In this document: one piece after another, positions 44,822 to 53,228 of the stretch
Layout of the letters: every line of letters starts with the position of its first letter
How positions within the stretch are numbered: position 1 is the stretch's first letter
Program-made: the position numbers and the translations under genes
The notes under the pieces: model-generated
What the model was told of the DNA's origin: nothing
Database searches by the model: none
What the model saw: only the letters and a program-made list of their open reading frames with translations
Assembly: GCA_036272595.1 (NCBI GenBank)
Contig: DATAYM010000087.1
Span: 1-64,000 of the forward strand
Source of the DNA: Poindextera sp036272595
Lineage (GTDB): Bacteria > Pseudomonadota > Alphaproteobacteria > Caulobacterales > Caulobacteraceae
DNA: 64,000 nucleotides
Direction: 5' to 3'

Positions 44822-46084
44822 ATGACCTCTGAAGAGTCTGGGCCGACCATCGGCGTCAAGCCGTGGGTGAAGGCGGCGGAGACCCGCGCGGTGATCGAGG
44901 CGCTGGAGGCGGCCGGCGGCGCCGGCTGCGCGCGCTTCGTCGGCGGCTGCGTGCGCAACGCGCTGATCGGCCAGCCGGTCGCCGACATCGACATCGCCAC
45001 CACCCTGACGCCCGACCGGGTGATCGAGGCGCTGAAGGCGGCGAAATTGAAGGCGGTCCCGACCGGCGTCGAGTTCGGCACGGTGACCGCGGTCTCCGGC
45101 GGCAAGCCGTTCGAGATCACCACCCTGCGCCGCGACGTCGAGACCGACGGCCGCCATGCGGTGGTGGCCTATACCGATGATTGGGCCGAGGACGCCGCCC
45201 GCCGCGACTTCCGCCTGAACGCCCTCTACGCCGACCCCGATGGGCGGCTGTTCGATCCCACCGGCGCAGGGGAGGCCGATGCGCGCGCCGGCCGCGTCGT
45301 CTTCGTCGGCGATCCAGAGACCCGCATCCGCGAGGACGGCCTGCGCATCCTGCGCTTCTTCCGCTTCCTGGCCTGGTACGGCCGAGGCGAGCCAGACGCC
45401 GCGGCCCTGGCCGCCTGCGAGGCCATGAAGGGCGCGCTGATCACCCTTTCGGCCGAACGCATCGCCAAGGAGCTGCTGAAGCTGCTGGCCGCCGATGACC
45501 CCCGGCCCGCCATGCGGCTGATGGCCGCCACCGGCATCCTGTCGCTGATCGTGCCCGAGGCGCGCGGGCTGGCGCGCTTCGAGCGGCTGGTCGAGATCGA
45601 GTCCGATCTTTTCCAGTGCGACGCCCTGCTCAGACTGGCGGCGCTTTTGCCCGACGAGCCGGCGGTCGGCGCGGCGACCGCCGAGCGGCTGCGGCTGTCC
45701 AACGCCCAGCGCGACCGGCTGATCGCGGCGCTGGGGACACAGCCGCGGCTGGTGTCCTGGCTCAGCCCGCGCGAGGCGCGGCGCAGCATCTACAAGATCG
45801 GCGTCGACGCCTTCTGCGATCGGGTGATGCTGGGCTGGGCGGGATCGGAGCGCCGCGCCGCCGCCATCCAGTGGCGCGCCCTCCTGCCGATGGCGCGGAG
45901 CTGGCCAAGGCCGAGCTTCCCGATCACCGGCGCCGAGGTCATGGCCGCCGGCGTGCCCGAAGGCCCCATGGTCGGCGAGGTGATGCGCGAGGTGGAGGCT
46001 TGGTGGATCGACCAGGACTTCATCGACGACAAGCTCTCCATCGTCGAGCGGCTGAAGTCGGTGGCCCAGGGCATGGCCTACTGA
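44822..46084 (+). CDS. CCA tRNA nucleotidyltransferase / poly(A) polymerase family
   Basis: A 420-residue class II nucleotidyltransferase that adds or repairs the 3' CCA of tRNA. The catalytic motif is FVGGCVRNALIGQPVADIDIATT (GG...R and the D-x-D pair). The neck and specificity segments are RRDFRLNALYADPDGRLFDPTGAGEADARAGRVVFVGDPETRIREDGLRILRFFRF, shown here only by their start and end (RRDFRLNAL; EDGLRILRFFR). The C-terminal helical part resembles the alphaproteobacterial CCA enzymes. It ends the GNAT-DUF1285-NUDIX run. Confidence 0.92.
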   Translation: MTSEESGPTIGVKPWVKAAETRAVIEALEAAGGAGCARFVGGCVRNALIGQPVADIDIATTLTPDRVIEALKAAKLKAVPTGVEFGTVTAVSGGKPFEITTLRRDVETDGRHAVVAYTDDWAEDAARRDFRLNALYADPDGRLFDPTGAGEADARAGRVVFVGDPETRIREDGLRILRFFRFLAWYGRGEPDAAALAACEAMKGALITLSAERIAKELLKLLAADDPRPAMRLMAATGILSLIVPEARGLARFERLVEIESDLFQCDALLRLAALLPDEPAVGAATAERLRLSNAQRDRLIAALGTQPRLVSWLSPREARRSIYKIGVDAFCDRVMLGWAGSERRAAAIQWRALLPMARSWPRPSFPITGAEVMAAGVPEGPMVGEVMREVEAWWIDQDFIDDKLSIVERLKSVAQGMAY

Positions 46085-46168
46085 GGTCCGTCACGTGATC
46101 TTCACGATCGCCGCCTTCCGGTCGGCGGGTGCGGCCCCATATGAGACCGAGCGTCTTGGGAGATCGCC

Positions 46169-47221
46169 ATGAAATACAATCAGCTCGGCCGCACCGGCCT
46201 GTTCGTCTCGGAAATCTGCCTGGGCGCCATGACCTTCGGCGGCGCCGCCGAAGCCACCCGCTGGGCCGCCATCGCCAGCCTCGGCCAGGACGAGGTGGAC
46301 GCCATCGTCGGCCGCGCCATCGCCGCCGGGGTGAACTTCTTCGACACCGCCGACGTCTATTCCTTCGGCGCTTCGGAAAGGCTGCTCGGCCAGGCGTTCA
46401 AGAACCTCGGCGCGGCGCGCAAGGACGTGGTCATCGCCACCAAGGTGTTCGGCGAGATGGGCCCCGGCCCCAACGACCGCGGCGCCTCGCGCGGCCACAT
46501 CATGGATTCGGTGTACGGCAGCCTGGAGCGCCTGCAGACCGACCACATCGATCTCTACCAGATCCACGGCAACGACGCCGTCACGCCGATCGACGAGACC
46601 TTGCGGGCGCTGGACGACCTGACCCGCCAGGGCCTGGTGCGCTATGTCGGCGTCTCCAACTGGGCGGCCTGGAAGATCGCCAAGGCGCTCGGGCGCAGCG
46701 AGGCCCAGGGCTATGCCCGCTTCGAGACCCTGCAGGCCTATTATTCCATCGCCGGCCGCGAGCTCGAGCGCGAGCTGATCCCGATGCTGACCGAGGAAAA
46801 GCTGGGCCTGATGGTCTGGTCGCCGCTGGCCGGCGGACTGCTGTCCGGCAAGTTCGGCCCCGGCGCCAATTCGCCCGAGGGTGCGCGCCGCACCACGTTC
46901 GACTTTCCGCCGGTGAATAAGGATCGCGCCTGGCCGATCGTCGAGGCCATGCGCGAGATCGGCAAGGCGCACGAGGCCTCGGTGGCCCGCGTCGCGCTGG
47001 CCTGGCTCCTGGCCAAGCCGGCGGTGATGAGCATCATCATCGGCGCCAAGACCACCGAGCAGCTGGACGACAACCTGGCCGCCGCCGACCTGAAGCTGAC
47101 CGCCGACGAGATCGCGAAGCTGGATGAGATCAGCGCCATCGCGCCCGAATACCCCGCCTGGATGTTCCAGATGCAGGGCGGCAACCGCATACCGCGGCTG
47201 TTCTCGCCGGCGCAGGCTTAA
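46169..47221 (+). CDS. Aldo/keto reductase
   Basis: A 350-residue NADPH-dependent (beta/alpha)8-barrel oxidoreductase. The catalytic tetrad is Asp and Tyr in FFDTADVYSFG, Lys in VIATKVFGE, and His in DLYQIHGND. The NADPH-binding C-terminal segment is IIIGAKTTEQLDDNLAAAD. Length and the GVNFFDTADVYS motif place it in the YhdN/YghZ-like AKR group. The role is reduction of aldehydes or ketones; the exact substrate cannot be read from sequence. The start has a GGGAGA Shine-Dalgarno. Confidence 0.93.
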   Translation: MKYNQLGRTGLFVSEICLGAMTFGGAAEATRWAAIASLGQDEVDAIVGRAIAAGVNFFDTADVYSFGASERLLGQAFKNLGAARKDVVIATKVFGEMGPGPNDRGASRGHIMDSVYGSLERLQTDHIDLYQIHGNDAVTPIDETLRALDDLTRQGLVRYVGVSNWAAWKIAKALGRSEAQGYARFETLQAYYSIAGRELERELIPMLTEEKLGLMVWSPLAGGLLSGKFGPGANSPEGARRTTFDFPPVNKDRAWPIVEAMREIGKAHEASVARVALAWLLAKPAVMSIIIGAKTTEQLDDNLAAADLKLTADEIAKLDEISAIAPEYPAWMFQMQGGNRIPRLFSPAQA

Positions 47222-47240
47222 AACCGAGCGCGACCCGGCG

Positions 47241-47747
47241 TCAGTGGCGCATGTCGAGGTGGGCGCTCTGGCCGACGTCGGGCTGCCGCCCGGTGACGTT
47301 GGCCTTGGCCACCTCCCAGGCGAACTTCACCGGCCCGGCCTCGACCAGCCAGGCCTGGGCGTCGATCACGTCGAAGCGCAGCAACGCCAGGCGCGGATCG
47401 TCGCGGCCGTCGGGAAACCACGCGGCGGCGACGGGATTCCAGTATTTCTTCACCCGCTCCGGATCGCGGCTGAGGCTGAGCCGGCCGCCAAGGCAGGCCA
47501 TCAGCGTCTGGTCCTTCGACTGGAAGGTGAACATGGCCTCGCCGCCGGTGCGCGCCGCTTCGACGGCCAGGTCGGAGTCGTCCCTGACGAAGAACCACAT
47601 CGCCTGCTCGCCCGGTTCGGCGAAGGCGCTCATCGGCTGGTAGTGGCGGGTGATGTCTTCGCCGATCAGCCCGAGCATGCCGGTGCGATCCTTGCGAATC
47701 TCGTCCCAGAGCCGAACTTCGATCTCCGCTCTCGTGTGCTGGCTCAT
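47241..47747 (-). CDS. Pyridoxamine 5'-phosphate oxidase-fold general stress protein (GSP26-like)
   Basis: A 168-residue split-barrel flavin/pyridoxal-type protein of the general stress protein 26 family. Seen are MLGLIGEDITRHYQPMSAFA, WFFVRDDSDLAVEA, a core strand MFTFQSKDQTLMACLGGRLS and SRDPERVKKYWNPVAAAWFPDG. Family members bind FMN or F420 and are stress-induced; enzymatic activity is mostly unproven. It is convergent with the aldo/keto reductase (19-base gap). Confidence 0.88.
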   Translation of the reverse strand: MSQHTRAEIEVRLWDEIRKDRTGMLGLIGEDITRHYQPMSAFAEPGEQAMWFFVRDDSDLAVEAARTGGEAMFTFQSKDQTLMACLGGRLSLSRDPERVKKYWNPVAAAWFPDGRDDPRLALLRFDVIDAQAWLVEAGPVKFAWEVAKANVTGRQPDVGQSAHLDMRH

Positions 47748-47886
47748 GGCGATCCTCTCAGCTGCTGACAGGATGAATCAACCGGCTGGAAAAGCGAAAG
47801 TTCGGCTCCCCCGCAGATTCAAGCCCAGTTCAGGCCAATAGACGCTCGAGGCTCCCGAAAACCGCCGCTCGTGGTATCCTGAAGCG

Positions 47887-48186
47887 ATGAACCGAAGCTC
47901 AAGGGAAACGGCGATCGGCATTCTGCGCGCTCATGAGCGCGAATTGCGGGCGGTGGGTGTGGCCGGCATCTACGTGTTCGGCTCGACGGCACGGGGAGAG
48001 GCCAAGCCAGACAGCGACATCGATGTGCTGTTCGATTATCTGCCGACCGTCAGGGGCCTCAAGGTCATCGGGCTCTGTCAGGCGATCCAGGATCTGTTCG
48101 AGGGCCCGGTAGACGTGGTCGCCCGAAACAGCGTCCATCCCGCGCTCAAGCCGCACATCGAAGCCGACGCAATCCGCGTCTTTTGA
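47887..48186 (+). CDS. Orphan MNT-type nucleotidyltransferase domain protein
   Basis: A 99-residue minimal nucleotidyltransferase. The motif is GS (32-33) with ARGEA following and D44-x-D46 in DSDIDVLFDY, matching GS-x10-DxD; a third Asp is in VDVVAR. MntA antitoxins of this kind neutralise HEPN toxins by adenylylating them. No HEPN gene follows: the next frame is a nuclease. The gene is somewhat less GC-rich than core genes and opens the 47.8-49.8 kb islet. It may be a stray antitoxin or part of the downstream module. Confidence 0.8.
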   Translation: MNRSSRETAIGILRAHERELRAVGVAGIYVFGSTARGEAKPDSDIDVLFDYLPTVRGLKVIGLCQAIQDLFEGPVDVVARNSVHPALKPHIEADAIRVF

Positions 48187-48251
48187 TGATGGCAGGGTGC
48201 ATGACCGGCGGTGGCGCATTGCTCTTTGGCTCGGATGCAGGAGTCGTTCTC

Positions 48252-49031
48252 ATGCGCTCTGGGTTTGAACAACGGCTACGAAGCTACCTTTCTCAATTGA
48301 AAGCCGTGAAGGGCAGCCCTGCGGCCCCGGAGGGCGAACTCGGCGAGCGTCTCCCTAAGTTACTGAGCCTGTTCCGCCGCCTGGGATCAGTGCAGGACCG
48401 TACGCCCGGCCCCGCTCGCCCCCTGAGTCCCGGCAATTTTCGCACCACAATGCTTGGCATTGGCGAGGCGCTGACGATTGCCCGCGAAAAAGGCGCATTC
48501 CTCAACGTGTGGGACGTCGCGGGGCTGGGTCGAAACGAAGTGCGTAACGCGGCCGTTTTGGCCTGGTTTTTAGACCCGAAGGAAACTCACGGCCTCGGCA
48601 CCGGCTTTCTTGAACCGTTTTTGCAGAGGGCATTGGGATCGGCGCGGGATCGGCTTCCTCCGGAGCGAGAGTTGGTACGTGCAAGCGTGCGAAAGGAGTT
48701 TCGGCCCCAAGGCAGCGAAACTGATCGCGTCGACATCGCCATCGAGGGAATCGACTACCTAGTCTTCATAGAAACGAAAATCGATGCCCGCGAAGGGCAT
48801 TTTCAGCTCGAGCGATATGCCGCCGCCGCCCGTTCCATCGGAAAAAGGGGGGGGCTGCTCTATCTTAGCCCAAAAATGCCCAGGGACCTTCCCGCCCAGG
48901 CCCATCGGACGAGTTGGGCCGATGTCGCCTATTGTTTAAGGCGTGCCGCGACTCGGACATACAGCCCTCTGGTTCGCACACTCATTCTCCAGTTCGCAGA
49001 TCATGTCTCAGCATTCAAGGGAGAGCAGTAA
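48252..49031 (+). CDS. PD-(D/E)XK nuclease superfamily protein
   Basis: A 259-residue nuclease-fold protein. The N-terminal region matches the PD-(D/E)XK_4 family pattern: NVWDVAGLGRNEVRNAAVLAWFLDP and HGLGTGFLEPFL. The metal-binding site is Asp161 (RVDIAIEG) with Glu174-x-Lys176 (FIETKID), followed by QLERYAAAA with the usual helix Gln. The start at 48252 is chosen because CAGGAG lies 8 bases upstream; weaker TTG/ATG starts exist at 48183/48186. The TAA stop overlaps the next ATG (TAATG), implying translational coupling. Lower GC than flanking genes. Defence or mobile-element role is likely by family, not shown. Confidence 0.82.
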   Translation: MRSGFEQRLRSYLSQLKAVKGSPAAPEGELGERLPKLLSLFRRLGSVQDRTPGPARPLSPGNFRTTMLGIGEALTIAREKGAFLNVWDVAGLGRNEVRNAAVLAWFLDPKETHGLGTGFLEPFLQRALGSARDRLPPERELVRASVRKEFRPQGSETDRVDIAIEGIDYLVFIETKIDAREGHFQLERYAAAARSIGKRGGLLYLSPKMPRDLPAQAHRTSWADVAYCLRRAATRTYSPLVRTLILQFADHVSAFKGEQ

Positions 49032-49651
49032 TGTCCTCAGCAGAGCTTCATGCGTTGATCGTGGAAAACATGGCGGACCTGGAAGAAAGCTATAGGCAGT
49101 TTGAGGTTATCGATCGGTCCGTATTCTCGCATATTGATAGAGCTACTGAGTCCTGGGCGCAAGAAAACGAGTGGTTCGGAACATTCGACTATTACGACGA
49201 AGAACGGCTAAGGTTTGCCCCGAGCGCTTGGCTACGGAATGGCGACTCGGAAAATTCGTTACCTAAAGCGTGGTTTTCGCTTGGAGTATCAGACGACGAT
49301 CCGGGGGAAGATGGCCCGCGGGGCGATGCGTTCTACCTGACGCGTCTCTGCAATGTGCGTTCGGGAATGTTAGGCTTTCAGGTCTGGCCTGAATGGAAGC
49401 TCTTCGGGCAAAATGCATGGGCTTGGAAACGCGTCGTCCGTGCGAAGTCAGCTGAATTGGGCGCGGTCGGCTTCTCAATCGGCAGTAATGGCTCAGTGTT
49501 CCGTCAGGTGAAGATAGAAACGGCGACGCTAGCCGAGGCCATTCGACGGGACAACTTGGAATCAGTTATCGAGGTCTGGAGGCAATCGCTTGACCATCTC
49601 AAGACCACGTTGCCAACAATCGAAGCCGTGCTTGCGTCCGCTGTCGCCTGA
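49031..49651 (+). CDS. Unknown protein coupled to the PD-(D/E)XK nuclease
   Basis: A 206-residue acidic, soluble protein starting at the ATG overlapping the nuclease stop. Residues 1-45 are helical (MSSAELHALIVENMADLEES, a coiled-coil-like start). Residues 45-150 are Trp/Phe-rich beta-type sequence (WFGTFDYYDEERLRFAPSAW; GFQVWPEWKLFGQNAWAWKR). The end is helical. No known motif or domain. Base composition is the most AT-shifted in this part of the window. Coupling suggests it forms a unit with the nuclease (partner, regulator or substrate-recognition subunit). Confidence 0.78.
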   Translation: MSSAELHALIVENMADLEESYRQFEVIDRSVFSHIDRATESWAQENEWFGTFDYYDEERLRFAPSAWLRNGDSENSLPKAWFSLGVSDDDPGEDGPRGDAFYLTRLCNVRSGMLGFQVWPEWKLFGQNAWAWKRVVRAKSAELGAVGFSIGSNGSVFRQVKIETATLAEAIRRDNLESVIEVWRQSLDHLKTTLPTIEAVLASAVA

Positions 49652-49783
49652 TTCTTGTGTGACGCTGACACCTAAGCTTCACTGCCGGCGCGCCTTGCCT
49701 GTGACGAACAGCGCTGCCAGTCAGGTCCCTGAAGACCTCGCTCCTTTGGAGGCCGCCATTCGCCGGCTGCTTGAGATCAGGCC

Positions 49784-50662
49784 TTAGGGCCAGCGGACCA
49801 GAGGCGGCATGGAGCTCAGCATGGTCTCGATGTTGGCGCCCTGGCGCAGGCCGAACATGGTGCCGCGGTCGTAGAGCAGGTTGAACTCGACATAGCGGCC
49901 GCGGCGGACCAGCTGTTGCTCGCGGTCCTGCTCGGTCCACGGCTCGTCCATCCGATGGCGGGCGATGCGTGGATAGACGTCGAGGAAGGCCTCGCCGACG
50001 TCGCGGGTGAAGGCGAAATCGCGCTCGAAATCGCCGGAGTTCAGCTGGTCGTAGAAGATGCCGCCGACGCCGCGCGGCTCGTTGCGATGCGGCAGGAAGA
50101 AGTACTCGTCGCACCAGGCCTTGTACTTGCCGTAGGCCTCCGGATCGTAGCGGTCGCAGGCGGCGCGGAGCGCGGCGTGGAAGGCGGCGGCGTCGGGGGC
50201 GTCCTGGCTGCGTTGCTCGTCGAGGGTGGGGGTGAGGTCCGCGCCGCCGCCGAACCAGCTTTCCGCGGTCGAGAGGAAGCGGGTGTTCATGTGCACCGCC
50301 GGCACGCGCGGCGAACGCGGATGCAGGATCAGGCTGATCGAGGCCGAGACATAGTTCGGGTTCTTGTCGGCGCCGGGCATGGTCGCGGCCATTTCCGGGG
50401 TGAAGCGGCCGTTGGCGGCGGAGGTGTGCACGCCGGCCTTTTCGAAGAAGCGGCCGGTCATGAAGCCGCCGACGCCGCCGCCGATCCCGCTCTCCCGGGT
50501 CCAGGGCCGCAGGTCGAACTGCCCCGGGGCCTCGGGATAGAGCTCGTCCGGCGCCTCCTCCTCGATCCGCTCCAGCTCGGCGCAGATGCGGTCGCGCAGC
50601 GACTCGAACCAGGCCCGCGCCCGGCCGCGGCGATCTTCGACGATGGGGAGGATGTCGGTCAT
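49784..50662 (-). CDS. hemF: Oxygen-dependent coproporphyrinogen III oxidase
   Basis: Converts coproporphyrinogen III to protoporphyrinogen IX using O2 in haem synthesis. 292 residues. Signatures are WTRESGIGGGVGGFMTGRFFEK, the haem-substrate pocket MNTRFLSTAESWFGGGADLTP, CDEYFFLPHRNEPRGVGGIFYD, and FNLLYDRGTMFGLRQGAN. The start at 50662 (MTDILPIVEDRRGRAR) is preferred to a TTG 21 bases upstream. It begins 8 bases after the trmL stop on the same strand and ends 133 bases from the convergent islet gene. Confidence 0.95.
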   Translation of the reverse strand: MTDILPIVEDRRGRARAWFESLRDRICAELERIEEEAPDELYPEAPGQFDLRPWTRESGIGGGVGGFMTGRFFEKAGVHTSAANGRFTPEMAATMPGADKNPNYVSASISLILHPRSPRVPAVHMNTRFLSTAESWFGGGADLTPTLDEQRSQDAPDAAAFHAALRAACDRYDPEAYGKYKAWCDEYFFLPHRNEPRGVGGIFYDQLNSGDFERDFAFTRDVGEAFLDVYPRIARHRMDEPWTEQDREQQLVRRGRYVEFNLLYDRGTMFGLRQGANIETMLSSMPPLVRWP

Positions 50663-50670
50663 GGCGCCAA

Positions 50671-51144
50671 CTACCCCGCCCAAACGCCGGTGGGAAAGCC
50701 ATTCGTCTGCCGCAGCGCCTCGCCGAGCGCCATGGCGGCGGCGTTCACGACGTTCAGCGAGCGCATCCCGGCCGCCATCGGGATCAGCAGGCGGGCGCCG
50801 GCCGCGGCGTGGACCTCGTCCGGGACGCCGGCGCTTTCGCGGCCGAACAGCAGGGTGTCGCCGGCTTCGAAGACGAAATCGGTGAACCGCCTTGCGCCAT
50901 GGGTGGTGAACAGCGCCAGCCGGCCGTCTTTGCGTTGCTCCGCCGCCAGAAAATCCCTCCAGGACGCATGGGCGACCACCTCGGCGTGGCCGCCATAGTC
51001 AAGCGCCGCCCGCTTCAGCGAACGGTCCGACAGCGGAAAGCCGCAAGGCTCGATAATTTCAAGCGCCGCGCCCATGCAGGCGCACAGTCGGATGGCGCCG
51101 CCGAGGTTTTGCGGAATGTCTGGTTGAAAAAGAGCGAGGCGCAT
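50671..51144 (-). CDS. trmL: tRNA (cytidine(34)-2'-O)-methyltransferase
   Basis: A 157-residue SPOUT-class methyltransferase modifying the wobble base of tRNA-Leu. MRLALFQPDIPQNLGGAIRL and LLFGRESAGVPDEV form the SAM knot with LIPMAAGMRSLNVVNAAAMAL, the diagnostic SLNxxxA motif of TrmL. It precedes hemF by 8 bases and is divergent from petA with a 198-base intergenic region. Confidence 0.94.
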   Translation of the reverse strand: MRLALFQPDIPQNLGGAIRLCACMGAALEIIEPCGFPLSDRSLKRAALDYGGHAEVVAHASWRDFLAAEQRKDGRLALFTTHGARRFTDFVFEAGDTLLFGRESAGVPDEVHAAAGARLLIPMAAGMRSLNVVNAAAMALGEALRQTNGFPTGVWAG

Positions 51145-51342
51145 TCTAAGCGATCCAGCACAAGACGTTGGCGGGGCAAGGCGACTCGCGGGCAGGAGCG
51201 AATTCGGCGGCGAAGCTTAACGCCGCCCGTGCTTGATGCCTTGCGCCAAACGTGTTGTGGCAGGCGGCCTGCGTAAGGTCGAGATCGTCAGACGCGCCGG
51301 GATGTTTCACGCCCGAGCGGCGAAGCGAAGGGTGAGTTCAAG

Positions 51343-51894
51343 TTGGCCGAGACCGCAGCTGCAGCCAGTCCCGACAATCACGGCGGCGAAGATCCCAGCC
51401 GCCGCGATTTTATCGTCATCGCGACGGTGGCGGCCGGGGTCGGCGGCGTCGCCGCGATCGCCTGGCCGTTCATCGACCAGATGAACCCGTCCAGCGACAC
51501 CCTGGCCCTGTCCTCGATCGAGTTCGACCTGACCAAGGTGCAGGAAGGCCAGCAGGTGGTGGTCAAGTGGCGCTCGAAGCCGGTCTTCGTGCGCTACCGG
51601 ACGCCGAAGGAAATCGCCGCGGCGGTCGCCGACGACCACGCCAACCTGCGCGATCCGGCCACCGACGCCTCCCGCCACAAGCCCGGCAAGCCGCAGTGGC
51701 TGGTGGTGATCGGCGTCTGCACCCATCTCGGCTGCGTTCCGAACTTCGGCCAAGGCCCCTATGGCGGCTGGCTCTGCCCCTGCCACGGCTCGGTCTATGA
51801 CACGGCCGGCCGCATCCGCGCCGGGCCGGCGCCGCTGAACCTCTTCCTGCCCGACTACGCCTTCGAATCCGACACCAAGATCAAGATCGGCTGA
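51343..51894 (+). CDS. petA: Ubiquinol-cytochrome c reductase Rieske iron-sulfur subunit
   Basis: The [2Fe-2S] subunit of complex III, 183 residues. The N-terminus has a twin-arginine motif (SRRDF at 19-23) and a membrane anchor (VIATVAAGVGGVAAIAWPF). The Rieske motifs CTHLGC and CPCHGS give cluster ligands Cys126, His128, Cys145 and His148, with Cys131/Cys147 for the disulfide. The start is TTG at 51343 preceded by GAAGGGTGAG. It heads petABC; petB starts 8 bases downstream. Confidence 0.95.
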   Translation: MAETAAAASPDNHGGEDPSRRDFIVIATVAAGVGGVAAIAWPFIDQMNPSSDTLALSSIEFDLTKVQEGQQVVVKWRSKPVFVRYRTPKEIAAAVADDHANLRDPATDASRHKPGKPQWLVVIGVCTHLGCVPNFGQGPYGGWLCPCHGSVYDTAGRIRAGPAPLNLFLPDYAFESDTKIKIG

Positions 51895-51902
51895 CATTCG
51901 AG

Positions 51903-53222
51903 ATGAGCGGACATTCGACCTACGAGCCCAAGACGGGCATCGAGCGCTGGCTCGACACGCGCCTGCCGATCATCCGGTTCGGCGTGGATCTCGGTGATTT
52001 CCCGACGCCGAAGAACCTGAACTACTGGTGGACCTTCGGCGCCATCCTCGGCGTCTGCCTGGCCACCCAGATCGTCACCGGCATCATCCTGGCGATGCAC
52101 TACGTGCCCAACGCCACCCTGGCGTTCGACAGCGTCGAGCACATCATGCGCGACGTGAACTATGGCTGGCTGATCCGCTACATCCACGCCAACGGCGCGT
52201 CGATGATGTTCCTGGCGGTCTACATCCACATGTTCCGCGGCCTCTATTACGGCTCCTACAAGGCGCCGCGCGAGGTCCTGTGGCTGCTCGGCATGGTCAT
52301 CTACCTGCTGATGGTGATCACCGCCTTCATGGGCTACGTCCTGCCCTGGGGCCAGATGAGCTTCTGGGGCGCCACCGTCATCACCAACATCCTCGGCTCG
52401 CTGCCGGTGGTCGGGCCTTCGATCACCACCTGGCTGTGGGGCGGGTTCGCGGTCGACGACCCGACGCTGAACCGCTTCTTCTCGCTGCACTACCTGCTGC
52501 CATTCGTCATCGCCGGCGTGGTGGTGCTGCACATCTGGGCGCTGCACGTGCCCGGCAACAACAATCCGACCGGCGTCAACGTGAAGAGCGAGGCCGACAC
52601 GGTCCCGTTCCACCCCTACTACACGGTCAAGGACGCCTTCGGGGTCGGGGTCTTCCTGACCCTGTTCGCCGCCTTCGTCTTCTATAACCCCGACGGCATG
52701 GGCCACGCGGAGAACTTCACGCCGGCCAATCCGCTGGTGACCCCGCAGCACATCGTGCCGGAATGGTATCTGTTGCCCTACTACGCCATGCTGCGGGCGG
52801 TGCCGAACAAGCTGCTGGGCGTCTTGACCATGTTCGGCGCCATCGGGGTACTGTTCATCCTGCCCTGGCTCGACCGGTCCAAGGTGCGCTCGATGCGTTA
52901 CCGGCCGACCGCGCGCATCTTCCTGGCTCTCTTCCTGATCACCTGCCTGATCCTCGGCTGGTGCGGCGCGCACGAGCCCGACGCGCAGATCATCCCCGGT
53001 GTCGGTCCCGGCTTCACGCTCGGCGACTACGGGATCAATACCGACGTCTGGCTCTCGCGGCTCGGGGCGCTGCTGTACTTCGCCTACCTGATCCCGGTGC
53101 AGCTCTTCCTGCCGCTGTTCGAGACGCCGCTGCCGGTGCCGGAATCGATCTCGACCCCGGTGCTCTCCCATCCAGCCTCCGTTCCCGCCGGCGCCGCCGC
53201 CGCGCCCGAGAAGAAGGGTTAA
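51903..53222 (+). CDS. petB: Cytochrome b of the bc1 complex
   Basis: The diheme quinol-oxidising core of complex III, 439 residues with about eight transmembrane helices. Haem-ligand His pairs lie in HIMRDVNYGWLIRYIHANGAS / IHMFRGLYY and FSLHYLLPF / VVLHIWALH. The quinol-site PEWY appears in HIVPEWYLLPYYAMLR. The C-terminal Ala/Pro-rich tail (VSHPASVPAGAAAAPEKKG region) is longer than in many homologues. 6 bases to petC. Confidence 0.97.
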   Translation: MSGHSTYEPKTGIERWLDTRLPIIRFGVDLGDFPTPKNLNYWWTFGAILGVCLATQIVTGIILAMHYVPNATLAFDSVEHIMRDVNYGWLIRYIHANGASMMFLAVYIHMFRGLYYGSYKAPREVLWLLGMVIYLLMVITAFMGYVLPWGQMSFWGATVITNILGSLPVVGPSITTWLWGGFAVDDPTLNRFFSLHYLLPFVIAGVVVLHIWALHVPGNNNPTGVNVKSEADTVPFHPYYTVKDAFGVGVFLTLFAAFVFYNPDGMGHAENFTPANPLVTPQHIVPEWYLLPYYAMLRAVPNKLLGVLTMFGAIGVLFILPWLDRSKVRSMRYRPTARIFLALFLITCLILGWCGAHEPDAQIIPGVGPGFTLGDYGINTDVWLSRLGALLYFAYLIPVQLFLPLFETPLPVPESISTPVLSHPASVPAGAAAAPEKKG

Positions 53223-53228
53223 AGCCTG

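Noticed and set aside
47887..49031. A classical HepT-MntA toxin-antitoxin system
   Set aside because: Only the MNT half is present. The downstream protein is a PD-(D/E)XK nuclease, not a HEPN protein with an Rx4-6H motif.
49652..49783. Possible short gene or remnant ending LEAAIRRLLEIRP before the hemF end
   Set aside because: About 42 codons with no recognised family and no ribosome-binding site; could be the edge of the acquired islet but cannot be supported as a gene.
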